Shown here in pieces: positions 14,839 through 24,196 of a DNA stretch of 28,063 nt. The first letter of the stretch is position 1. The number at the start of each line of letters is the position of its first letter. The notes below the pieces were generated by a model. It did no database searches and was not told the DNA's origin. It saw only the letters and a list, made by a program, of their open reading frames with translations. This DNA comes from an uncultured Collinsella sp. (GTDB lineage: Bacteria; Actinomycetota; Coriobacteriia; Coriobacteriales; Coriobacteriaceae), in the NCBI GenBank assembly GCA_902464485.1, contig CABQJJ010000016.1, forward strand, positions 1 to 28,063. Reading direction: 5' to 3'. Both the position numbers and the translations under genes were made by a program.

Positions 14839-17397
14839 TTACTGCCCGAAGACCTCTTCGGCGATGCGCGCGCTTTCGGCGGCATCCTTGGCGTAGTAGT
14901 CCGCTCCGATCTGCTTGGCGTATTCGGGGGTGAGCACGGCGCCACCTACGATGATCTTGACGCCCGGCACCTCGGCATGGAGCAGCTTGATGGTCTCTTC
15001 CATGGCCACGACGGTGGTAGTCATAAGCGCCGAAAGGCCGACGAGCTTGATGTCGCGCTCCTGTACGGTCTTGAGCACCTCTTGCGGGTCGACGTCGCGG
15101 CCTAGGTCAAAGACGGTATAGCCGTAGTTATCGAGCAGCATCTTGACGATGTTCTTACCGATGTCGTGGATATCGCCCTTGACGGTGGCCACGCAGATCT
15201 TGCCCTTGTCGGCAATCTCGCCGGCGGGCATCAGGCGCTTGATGGTGTCGAAGCCCACGCGCGCTGCCTCGGCCGAGGCCATGAGCTGCGGCAAGAAGAA
15301 CTTTCCTTGGTCAAAGAGGACGCCAACCTCGTCGAGGGCGGGGATAAAGTGATTGTTGATGAGGTCCATGGCGTCGTGATCTGCCAGCAGACGCTCGGTC
15401 TCGGCCGCGATCTCGCCTTTGCGGCCCGAGACGACCATGCGACGGATCGGGTCGTCGTTGCCGTCGGTGCCGGCGGGGCCAGCAGCGGGAGCGGCGTCGG
15501 TCGATGCCGCCTGGGCCGCCGTCGGGTTTGCGGCGATCTTGTACGGATCGGTCCAGCCGGCGTAGCGCTCGATGTATCCGGTCGAGCCTTCGTCCTCAAC
15601 GCTCAGGACGCGATAGCTGTAGACGGTATCCATAAAGCGCTTGGAGCCCGGGTTCATGATGGGGGCGTCCAGGCCTGCGCCAAAAGCGGCAGCCAAAAAG
15701 ACCGAGCCCAGCAGCGGGCGGGCAGGCAGGCCAAAGCTGATGTTCGACACGCCGAGCGCGCATTTGACGCCCAGACGCTCCTTGCACAGGGACATGGCGC
15801 GCAGGATCTGTTCGGCCTGGCGTTGATTGGTCGAGGCGGTCATGACCAGGCAGTCGATGAGGATGCGGTCCGGTCCGATGCCGTAGCGGGCAGCCTCAGC
15901 CACGATACACTCGGCGATGGCGAAGCGAGCCTCGGCGGTATCGGGGATGCCGCCTTCGTCGAGCGTAAGGCCGACGACGTCGGTGCCGTAGTGGGCGACC
16001 AGCGGAAAGATCTCATCCATGATCTGCTGCTTGCCGTTAACCGAGTTGATGATGGGCTTGCCGGCGTAGCGGCGCACGGCGGCCTCGACGGCTGCGGGGT
16101 CGGTGGAGTCGATCTGCAACGGCAGCAGTGTGGAACCCTGGAGCTGTTCAGTCGCCTGCTGGATGATTTTGACCTCGTCAATCTCGGGCAGGCCGACGTT
16201 GACGTCCAGGATATCGGCGCCCTGTTCCTGCTGGCTGATGCCCTGGCTCACGACGTAGTCAAGGTCGCCGTCGCGCAGGGCCTGCTGTAGGCGCTTTTTG
16301 CCGGTGGGATTGATGCGCTCGCCGATGACAGCGATCTTGTGGCCATCGCAGGGGAGGTCCACGACCGTCTGGGCGCTTGTGACCGACATGCTGGGCTTGC
16401 GGTGGCGCGGACTGGGCGTGTGGTTATCGATAAGCGTGCGCAGCGCTGCCATGTGCGTCGGCGTGGTGCCGCAGCAGCCGCCCACAACGCTCACGCCGTC
16501 CTCGATCATGCCGGCGACGGCCTTGGCGTATTCGGAGGCCTGGATGTCAAAGACGGTGTTGCCGTCGTCGTCCACGTGGGGGAGTCCTGCATTGGCCTGC
16601 ACCATAACGGGCTTGTCCGTAACGGTGAGCATACGTGCGGCGAGCCCTCGGAGCTCGGCCGGTCCCTGGCTGCAGTTAATGCCCAGGACGTCGGCGCCGA
16701 TGGCGTCGAGCGTGATGGCGGCCACCTCGGGACTCGTACCCAGGAATGTGCGGCCGTCCTCCTCAAAGGTCATGGTGGCAAAGACGGGCAGGTCGGAGTT
16801 CTCGCGGCAGGCAAGGACCGCCGCCTTGATCTCGGCAAGGTCGGTCATGGTCTCGATAATAAAGAGGTCCACGCCCGCGGCGACGCTGGCGCGCACCTCC
16901 TCGGCAAAGAGGTCATAGGCCTCGTCGAAGCTGAGGGTACCCAAGGGGCGAAGCAGCGCGCCGATGGGGCCGATATCGCCGGCGACGTAGCGGGCACCGG
17001 CCGCGCGAGCGCAGGCGACAGCGGCGGCAAAGACATCTGCCACGGTGGCGGCACCGTCGAGCTTGTGGGCGTTGGCGCCAAAGGTGTTGGCGGTGATCAC
17101 GTCGCAGCCGGCCTCGACGTACTGACGCTGGATGTCGGTAATGACTTGGGGCTCCTCAAAGTTGAGCAGCTCGGGCAGGGCGCCGGCCTTCATGCCGGCC
17201 GCCTGCAGCATGGTGCCCATGCCGCCGTCGAACAGCAGGTGCCCCGTGCCCTCGATGGCGGCACGCAGGCGATCGTCCTTAATGCGAAGGTCGTCGATTG
17301 TGCGCGTCTTGTATGCAGCGCCATTGCGGCGTGCGGCATCAACGGGCGCCGCCAGCGCGGCACCATCCAGATCATGAGTGATAAGCGGAGTAAACAT
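14839..17397 (-). CDS. metH: Cobalamin-dependent methionine synthase lacking the activation domain
   Basis: 852 residues, compared with roughly 1,200 for full-length MetH. Order of domains: homocysteine-binding barrel (about 40-330; zinc ligands Cys242 in GINCSQG and Cys308-Cys309 in GGCCGTTPTH), pterin-binding domain (about 350-610, beginning IAVIGERINPTGKK), an Ala/Pro/Thr-rich linker (about 620-655), the cobalamin cap (about 660-735) and the B12-binding domain with KGDIHDIGKN, where His744 is the lower cobalt ligand. It transfers a methyl group from 5-methyl-tetrahydrofolate to homocysteine. The C-terminal SAM-binding activation domain is absent and is encoded by the gene just upstream. 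ATG 17397 has AGGAG seven bases upstream; TTG 17400 is too close to it. Confidence 0.95.
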   Translation of the reverse strand: MFTPLITHDLDGAALAAPVDAARRNGAAYKTRTIDDLRIKDDRLRAAIEGTGHLLFDGGMGTMLQAAGMKAGALPELLNFEEPQVITDIQRQYVEAGCDVITANTFGANAHKLDGAATVADVFAAAVACARAAGARYVAGDIGPIGALLRPLGTLSFDEAYDLFAEEVRASVAAGVDLFIIETMTDLAEIKAAVLACRENSDLPVFATMTFEEDGRTFLGTSPEVAAITLDAIGADVLGINCSQGPAELRGLAARMLTVTDKPVMVQANAGLPHVDDDGNTVFDIQASEYAKAVAGMIEDGVSVVGGCCGTTPTHMAALRTLIDNHTPSPRHRKPSMSVTSAQTVVDLPCDGHKIAVIGERINPTGKKRLQQALRDGDLDYVVSQGISQQEQGADILDVNVGLPEIDEVKIIQQATEQLQGSTLLPLQIDSTDPAAVEAAVRRYAGKPIINSVNGKQQIMDEIFPLVAHYGTDVVGLTLDEGGIPDTAEARFAIAECIVAEAARYGIGPDRILIDCLVMTASTNQRQAEQILRAMSLCKERLGVKCALGVSNISFGLPARPLLGSVFLAAAFGAGLDAPIMNPGSKRFMDTVYSYRVLSVEDEGSTGYIERYAGWTDPYKIAANPTAAQAASTDAAPAAGPAGTDGNDDPIRRMVVSGRKGEIAAETERLLADHDAMDLINNHFIPALDEVGVLFDQGKFFLPQLMASAEAARVGFDTIKRLMPAGEIADKGKICVATVKGDIHDIGKNIVKMLLDNYGYTVFDLGRDVDPQEVLKTVQERDIKLVGLSALMTTTVVAMEETIKLLHAEVPGVKIIVGGAVLTPEYAKQIGADYYAKDAAESARIAEEVFGQ

Positions 17398-17414
17398 CAA
17401 TGAGCTCCTAACCT

Positions 17415-17570
17415 GCCATTTGGGGACGGGGTAGAAATGGTAGAAATAAAGCTTGACAACGATGCTTGTGTGTCAGTGGCTTACCGTATTGCGATTCCGC
17501 TATAAACCGATCCACAATACGGCAAAAGTCAAGCGCTAAATCTACCATTTCTACCCCGTCCCCAAATGGC
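17415..17570. mobile_element. 156-bp MITE-like element with 30-bp perfect terminal inverted repeats
   Basis: Left end 17415-17444 begins GCCATTTGGGGACGGGGTAG; right end 17541-17570 is its exact reverse complement over 30 bases. Inside, GCTTGAC (17451-17457) matches GTCAAGC (17528-17534), and CCGTATTG (17484-17491) matches CAATACGG (17515-17522), so the whole element folds back in nested steps. Ends containing GGGGACGG resemble, from memory, those associated with IS200-like REP transposases. It encodes no protein and would need a transposase in trans. On the minus strand its end supplies the last codons and stop of the activation-protein gene, and it ends five bases before the metH ribosome binding site. 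Confidence 0.75.
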
Positions 17571-18351
17571 TGGAATAGCAGGTGGTGTGGGCGGCGCGGA
17601 AGCGACAGTGCTCGCGCATGCGGCAGATATTGCAGGTGGGGCGGCTCTGGGCGTCGTGGACCTCGCCGCCAAACAGACCGATCACCGCGGTCACGCTCTT
17701 TGTGGGCATGAGCAGGCTGGTAGGCGTGACGGTAAGCCCGATGAGCCGCGTGGCGTTGAGCGCATTCACGATCGAGCGTTGTGCCGTAAGCGGGCAGTCG
17801 CCGTATCCGGGACTGAAGCGCCAGTTACCGGCGAGTCCGTGTGCGGCGGCCGCAGCCTTGACCTGCTGGTCCATCTGCTCGACGGCGGCTTCTACATAGG
17901 CAGAGCACGCGGCATCGAGCACAGCTCCCTCTAGGGGCTGCTGGGCTCCCGTGGTGCGCAGGCGACGCTCGGCGTTCATGCCGAGGGTGCATGCCATGAG
18001 CGCGGCAAATCGGGCGTCTTTGAGATGTCGATAGATATCGCGACCGCGCAGCTCAACGTTGGTGCCGACCAGACGGATGCAGGGCTCTCCCTGCTCGTCC
18101 ACGCCCGTGGCATCGACGGCAAACACGCGTCGCACGCCACGGGGCTCAATGTCCAGTTCCAAACGTTCAACGACAAGCTCAATACGCTGCGACAGCTCGG
18201 GCTCAATTTGCTGACCGCTGTAGCCCAGGTAGCGCAGCATCTCGGCACGATCGACGCGGGGATGGTGGGCATCATCGATACGATAAAGCGCCGGCGACGC
18301 AAGGTCGGCCGGCACTTCGACAGCGGTTGTATCGATGTGCGGTTTTTCCAT
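17551..18351 (-). CDS. Methionine synthase reactivation protein (stand-alone SAM-binding activation domain)
   Basis: 266 residues, corresponding to the C-terminal activation domain of MetH. The SAM-binding signature is FSPGYGDCPLTAQRS, comparable with the PGYxxCP motif of E. coli MetH. Re-methylation of oxidised cob(II)alamin by SAM is its expected role. The C-terminus has CNICRMREHCRFR, a C-x2-C-x5-C cluster seen in stand-alone forms that may bind iron-sulfur or zinc. The start ATG overlaps the metF stop (TAATG), implying coupled translation. The final residues HLGTG and the TAG stop come from the inverted repeat of the 156-bp element, so the native C-terminus has probably been altered by insertion. 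A longer frame to 18660 overlaps metF and is rejected. Confidence 0.85.
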   Translation of the reverse strand: MEKPHIDTTAVEVPADLASPALYRIDDAHHPRVDRAEMLRYLGYSGQQIEPELSQRIELVVERLELDIEPRGVRRVFAVDATGVDEQGEPCIRLVGTNVELRGRDIYRHLKDARFAALMACTLGMNAERRLRTTGAQQPLEGAVLDAACSAYVEAAVEQMDQQVKAAAAAHGLAGNWRFSPGYGDCPLTAQRSIVNALNATRLIGLTVTPTSLLMPTKSVTAVIGLFGGEVHDAQSRPTCNICRMREHCRFRAAHTTCYSSHLGTG

Positions 18352-19223
18352 TACCCCAAGCGCTCCATAATGGTTGCGGCGATTGCAGGACGATTCATAG
18401 TGTACAGGTGCAGACCGGCGGCGCCGTGCTCCTTGAGGTCGCAAAGCTGACGGGCGGCATAATCTACACCGGCTGCCTGCAAGCTCTCGGGGTCGTTCTC
18501 GTACTTGGCGAGAATCTTGATGACGGGGGAGGGCAGCGACGCGCCGCACATAAAGACCATGCGGCTGATCTGCGACTTGCCCATAAACGGCATGATGCCC
18601 GCGGTAATGGGCACGGTGATACCGGCCTTGTCGGCAAGCTCGCGAAAACGGTAGAAGCACTCGTTATCAAAGAAGAGCTGCGTCACAAAGAAGCTCGCGC
18701 CGGCGTCCTGTTTTTGCTTGAGGTGTTCGACCGAGACGTTGAGGTCCTCGCAGGCAATGTGGCCCTCGGGGTAGGCTGCGGCGCCCACACAAAAGCCGGC
18801 GTCGACGAGCTCGGGGATGAGGTCGCGGGCGTAGGCGTAGTCCGAGGCGGGCTTGTCGTCCTCGGTCGCGCCGGCGGGAAGATCACCGCGCAGGGCCAGC
18901 ACATTTTCTACACCGGCGGAGCGGTACTCGTCGATCTTGGCGGCAATATCGGCATGCGTGCGGCCAACGCAGGTGAGGTGTGCCACCGAGGGCGTATCGA
19001 ATTCGCTCGTAATCATATGTGCGATGGGGGCGGTGGCGGCGCCGTTGCCCGAACCGCCGGCCGAGCAGGTGACCGAGACAAAGCTCGGCGAAAGATTGCA
19101 CAGATTGCCTGCCACTTCGCGAGCCGTGTCGAGGGTAAGCTCGCCCTTGGGCGGGAACATCTCAAACGAAACGGGCGCGGTGCCTTGGGATGCTGCCTGC
19201 TTAAAAACCTCGTCGACGCGCAT
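18351..19223 (-). CDS. metF: Methylenetetrahydrofolate reductase
   Basis: 290 residues, a typical bacterial MetF. It reduces 5,10-methylene-tetrahydrofolate to 5-methyl-tetrahydrofolate with FAD, the methyl donor for MetH downstream. Visible features: VSFEMFPPKG near the N-terminus with the catalytic glutamate as Glu21, HLTCVGRTHADI, NVLALRGDLP (FAD/folate region) and FFVTQLFFDNECFYRF (folate-binding). The start ATG 19223 has AAAGGAG upstream. An earlier in-frame start at 19265 lies in the promoter region and lacks a ribosome binding site. It is the first gene of the metF / activation protein / metH operon. Confidence 0.96.
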   Translation of the reverse strand: MRVDEVFKQAASQGTAPVSFEMFPPKGELTLDTAREVAGNLCNLSPSFVSVTCSAGGSGNGAATAPIAHMITSEFDTPSVAHLTCVGRTHADIAAKIDEYRSAGVENVLALRGDLPAGATEDDKPASDYAYARDLIPELVDAGFCVGAAAYPEGHIACEDLNVSVEHLKQKQDAGASFFVTQLFFDNECFYRFRELADKAGITVPITAGIMPFMGKSQISRMVFMCGASLPSPVIKILAKYENDPESLQAAGVDYAARQLCDLKEHGAAGLHLYTMNRPAIAATIMERLG

Positions 19224-19267
19224 ATCGTGCTCCTTTAGATGCCTGGGTGCGATGTTTTGTTGCAAGG

Positions 19268-19297
19268 ATTCTACAGTACCACTGCGCTAAGGTGGAA
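19268..19297 (-). promoter_or_regulatory. Weak candidate promoter of the metF operon
   Basis: Minus-strand TTCCAC (19297-19292), 18-nt spacer and TAGAAT (19273-19268). The -10 box is good and the -35 poor. A small palindrome TTGGT-GAT-ACCAA (19311-19323) lies just upstream and could be an operator. I see no SAM or B12 riboswitch in the roughly 45-nt leader. Confidence 0.35.
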
Positions 19298-19377
19298 TTT
19301 CTCTCACGATTTGGTGATACCAATCGAAAATGCTTCGCTATCGGCATTTCCTATAACAGAGCGGTCAATGTAGGATG

Positions 19378-19427
19378 GGGGCTCTATTGAATGGTATCTG
19401 ATGCGAAATACCAGTTAATAGAGCCCC
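19378..19427. repeat. 50-bp foldback between the divergent metF and glnA genes
   Basis: GGGGCTCTATT (19378-19388) is the reverse complement of AATAGAGCCCC (19417-19427). Inside, TGGTAT (19392-19397) pairs with ATACCA (19408-19413). Since metF and glnA are transcribed away from each other, a terminator makes no sense here. The rest of the 19224-19651 gap contains the small palindrome at 19311-19323 and possible glnA promoter boxes such as TTGACT (19436) and TTGAGG (19491), none convincing. Confidence 0.7.
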
Positions 19428-19651
19428 ATTCCAAGTTGACTACCCTTAAACCATGGGGAGAGGTCTGCAATTTATACAGTTGATTGGCTGTTGAGGGTGG
19501 CAACGCCGCCTCGATAGGGTAACCTCATTGATTGGTTTCGCGACGGCAACATGACGGTAATGTCGCGGAAACACGGCGAGTCTAAGCTATGACTCGTTCG
19601 TTAGTAATCAACACCGCATCTCACGCGGTGCCGATACGAAGGGAGTTCCGT

Positions 19652-21739
<2,088 letters not shown>

Positions 21740-21766
21740 GACTGGGACAACATACCGTCACGGTTG

Positions 21767-21807
21767 AAAGCCGGGGTCCGCATCGCGCGGGCCCCGGCTT
21801 TCTTGTT
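21767..21807 (+). terminator. Intrinsic terminator of the glutamine synthetase gene
   Basis: AAAGCCGGGGTCCGC (21767-21781) and GCGGGCCCCGGCTTT (21787-21801) form a 15-bp stem with one G-U pair and loop ATCGC, followed by TTCTTGTT. Confidence 0.92.
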
Positions 21808-21847
21808 AAACAAATTTATTAGGGAAGAGTCTGCTCCGTGCCGTTTA

Positions 21848-22588
21848 CTAGGGTAAGGGCGTGCGTGTTGCCGTGTCATGAAAATGAAAAATGCTTGGAA
21901 TATAACGTGCCTCGACGTACTCAAATTGAGTTCCGGTTGAGTCGAACGTCTGGCTGGTTACGACTGCCAGATACGAAGAAGAATCGACGCCAAGCAACTG
22001 GCAGTCCTCAGCGTCGGGCTGGGCGAGTGTTATCGTTCGTTTGCTCACGGCAATGGTGAGCCCTAGCTCATCCTCGATGTAATGGAAGAGCGACAGGGTG
22101 GCATTCTGCTCGTTTAAGCCGGGGATGGAGGAAGTTAGGAAGTAGTGGCGGTCGACAGCGACCGGTTTATCGTCGAGCATGCGGACGAGCTTCAAATGCG
22201 TAAGGTCTTCTCCTTCGGGAAATCCCGTCAACTGAGCTAGACACTTATTGGTGCTTACGTGTTCGAAATAGACGATTTTTGACGTTGGGATTGCTCCGAT
22301 CGCGTGTGCCGATTCGCTGAACGAACAAAGGCCGCTTACGGTGAATGCGCCCTCTTTGCTGGTGCCTGCAAGTGACGTCTCGATTACGAGGACTCCCTTG
22401 CCTTTAATGGACTGAACTAGACCTTCATTTGCGAGAAGTGAGATGGCCTTGCGCACCGTCATTCGAGAGCAGGAGAACTCTTTGGAAAGATTTTGTTCGG
22501 AAGGAAGGAGCGATCCCACGGGATGCTTGCCTTCGACAATCCGCTCTCGTAGGCTTCGGTAAATTTCACTGTACAGGATCCTTGCCAA
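21848..22588 (-). CDS. GntR/HutC-family transcriptional repressor of the alpha-glucoside operon
   Basis: 246 residues. N-terminal winged helix of GntR type (about 1-70, with LPSEQNLSKEFSCSRMTVRK and ISLLANEGLVQSIKGKGVLV), followed by a UTRA ligand-binding domain (about 95-240) that defines the HutC subfamily; TreR, NagR and PhnF belong here. It starts at TTG 22588 with AAGGAG six bases upstream. It is divergent from the GH4/PTS genes, whose promoter is bracketed by two TGTCTAGACA palindromes; HutC-family regulators typically bind GTnTAnAC cores. The likely inducer is a phosphorylated sugar such as maltose-6'-phosphate, by analogy with TreR. Its own -10 box TATAAT lies at 22657-22652 on the minus strand. 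Confidence 0.9.
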   Translation of the reverse strand: MARILYSEIYRSLRERIVEGKHPVGSLLPSEQNLSKEFSCSRMTVRKAISLLANEGLVQSIKGKGVLVIETSLAGTSKEGAFTVSGLCSFSESAHAIGAIPTSKIVYFEHVSTNKCLAQLTGFPEGEDLTHLKLVRMLDDKPVAVDRHYFLTSSIPGLNEQNATLSLFHYIEDELGLTIAVSKRTITLAQPDAEDCQLLGVDSSSYLAVVTSQTFDSTGTQFEYVEARYIPSIFHFHDTATRTPLP

Positions 22589-22723
22589 AATGCTCTCCTT
22601 ATTGAGGTTGTACGGAATGCGTCGAATCGGCGCGATTATCCGCTTCTACCAATTATAGGAAGTGGAGGCACATAAAGTTGCCGCTTACCGCCATAAATCA
22701 ACCGTTCACCCGTGTGCTTAACA

Positions 22724-22733
22724 TGTCTAGACA
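22724..22733. promoter_or_regulatory. GntR/HutC operator 1
   Basis: TGTCTAGACA, a perfect 10-bp palindrome inside the 14-mer ACATGTCTAGACAG (22721-22734). It contains the HutC-type GTnTAnAC core and overlaps the -35 box (22728-22733) of the GH4 promoter, so binding would block RNA polymerase. Confidence 0.8.
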
Positions 22734-22757
22734 GATAGCAAATCATGTGGCTATAAT
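22728..22757 (+). promoter_or_regulatory. Promoter of the GH4/PTS operon
   Basis: TAGACA (22728-22733), 18-nt spacer and a consensus -10 TATAAT (22752-22757), with the start expected near 22764. The -35 box is part of operator 1. Confidence 0.75.
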
Positions 22758-22774
22758 TCAAGTTGTCAAGTACA

Positions 22775-22784
22775 TGTCTAGACA
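22775..22784. promoter_or_regulatory. GntR/HutC operator 2
   Basis: A second TGTCTAGACA within the same 14-mer (22772-22785), 51 bp from operator 1 centre to centre. It is downstream of the predicted start and touches the ribosome binding site GGAGGA of the GH4 gene. Confidence 0.8.
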
Positions 22785-22796
22785 GGAGGATTTGTA

Positions 22797-24128
22797 ATGG
22801 CAAAACAGAGCTATGCGGTTACTATCGCGGGAGGCGGAAGCACTTATACACCGGGTGTTGTTCTGACACTTCTCGCGAAGCGTGACGTGTTCCCCATCAA
22901 TAGGATTACGCTCTATGACAACGATGCCGAGCGTCAGGGGACAATTGCCAAGGCATGTGCCATCTACATCAGGGAGAATGCTCCAGAGGTAACCTTCAGC
23001 TATACGACCGACCCTGAGGAGGCCTTCACAGGCATCGACTTTGTACTTGCCCAGATTCGCGTTGGCAAGTACGCTATGCGCGATAAGGACGAGAAGATCC
23101 CCCTGCGCTATGGCGTTCTTGGCCAAGAGACCTGCGGTCCTGGTGGCATTGCTTATGGCTTGCGCTCCATTGGCGGCGTACTCGAGATCCTTGACTACAT
23201 GGAGAAATACAGTCCCGACGCATGGATGCTCAACTACTCCAACCCCGCGGCGATCGTTGCTGAGGCGACACGTCGTCTTCGCCCGGATTCAAAGATTATC
23301 AACATTTGCGATATGCCAATAGCCCTGATGGATATCATGGCTCAGATGTGTGGTCTCAAGGACCACAACGACCTCGTCGTCGGCTACTACGGCCTCAACC
23401 ACTTTGGCTGGTGGACAAAGATTCACGACCGTGCTGGCAATGACCTTATGCCCACTATCAAGGCCCAAATGGCTAAAAACGGTTATGCCGGCGAGGATTC
23501 CGGCCTTGAATTCGTCGATGCGTCTTGGGACCAGACGTTCCGTAAGGCTAAGGATGTTTACGCGCTCGATCCGAATACCATCCCGAACACCTACCTCAAG
23601 TACTATCTCTTCCCGGACTATGTGGTTGAGCACACCGACCCCAACCACACCCGCACCGACGAGGTCCGTGAGGGTCGCGAGAAACGCGTCTTCGGCACCG
23701 CCCGCCAGATTATCGAAAAGGGCACGTCTGAGGGTTTCGGCCTTAAGCCAGATACCCACGCTGAGTACATTGTCGATCTCGCTCGCGCTTTGGCAGAGAA
23801 CACCCGTGAACGTTTCTCGCTGATTGTTCCCAACGACGGGGCTGTGTCCAATTTTGACCCAACGGCTATGGTCGAGATCCCCTGCATCGTCGGTAGCGAC
23901 GGCTACGAGAAAATTTGCCAAGGTGAGATTCCGCAATTCCAGAAAGGACTTATGGAGGAACAGGTCTCGGTCGAAAAGCTTGCAGTGTCTGCTTGGGTCG
24001 ACCATTCCTATCAGGAGCTTTGGCAGGCGCTGACGCTTTCGAAGACGGTCCCCTCTGCCTCCGTTGCAAAGAAGATCCTTGACGATCTCATTGAGGCGAA
24101 TAAGGAGTTCTGGCCAGAACTTCACTAG
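22797..24128 (+). CDS. 6-phospho-alpha-glucosidase (maltose-6'-phosphate glucosidase), GH4
   Basis: 443 residues. It closely follows the GlvA/MalH type of glycoside hydrolase family 4. These enzymes use NAD+ and a divalent metal (often Mn) to cleave phosphorylated alpha-glucosides such as maltose-6'-phosphate into glucose and glucose-6-phosphate. Visible: the Rossmann loop IAGGGSTYTPG (10-20), LNYSNPAAI (145-153), NICDMP with Cys171 as metal ligand, and GLNHFGWW with His202. The CDMP form of the metal motif marks the alpha-specific group; beta-specific GH4 enzymes have a different sequence there, as I recall. The start ATG 22797 has a strong GGAGGA (22785-22790). It is the first gene of the operon with the PTS transporter. 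Confidence 0.93.
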   Translation: MAKQSYAVTIAGGGSTYTPGVVLTLLAKRDVFPINRITLYDNDAERQGTIAKACAIYIRENAPEVTFSYTTDPEEAFTGIDFVLAQIRVGKYAMRDKDEKIPLRYGVLGQETCGPGGIAYGLRSIGGVLEILDYMEKYSPDAWMLNYSNPAAIVAEATRRLRPDSKIINICDMPIALMDIMAQMCGLKDHNDLVVGYYGLNHFGWWTKIHDRAGNDLMPTIKAQMAKNGYAGEDSGLEFVDASWDQTFRKAKDVYALDPNTIPNTYLKYYLFPDYVVEHTDPNHTRTDEVREGREKRVFGTARQIIEKGTSEGFGLKPDTHAEYIVDLARALAENTRERFSLIVPNDGAVSNFDPTAMVEIPCIVGSDGYEKICQGEIPQFQKGLMEEQVSVEKLAVSAWVDHSYQELWQALTLSKTVPSASVAKKILDDLIEANKEFWPELH

Positions 24129-24196
24129 TATCGGAAATCAATTTAGTGAATGATGGTGGGCGGCCGACCTTGGACAGGTCGCATGGGAGGAAAACC

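Noticed and set aside
13936..15105. 389-residue plus-strand open frame
   Set aside because: It covers parts of the DUF711 and metH genes on the opposite strand and crosses their intergenic terminator; no ribosome binding site.
16339..17403. 354-residue plus-strand open frame
   Set aside because: Antisense to metH, whose zinc and B12 motifs are intact.
19224..19377. SAM or cobalamin riboswitch upstream of metF
   Set aside because: The likely leader is only about 45 nt and lacks the conserved SAM-I or B12 box sequences.
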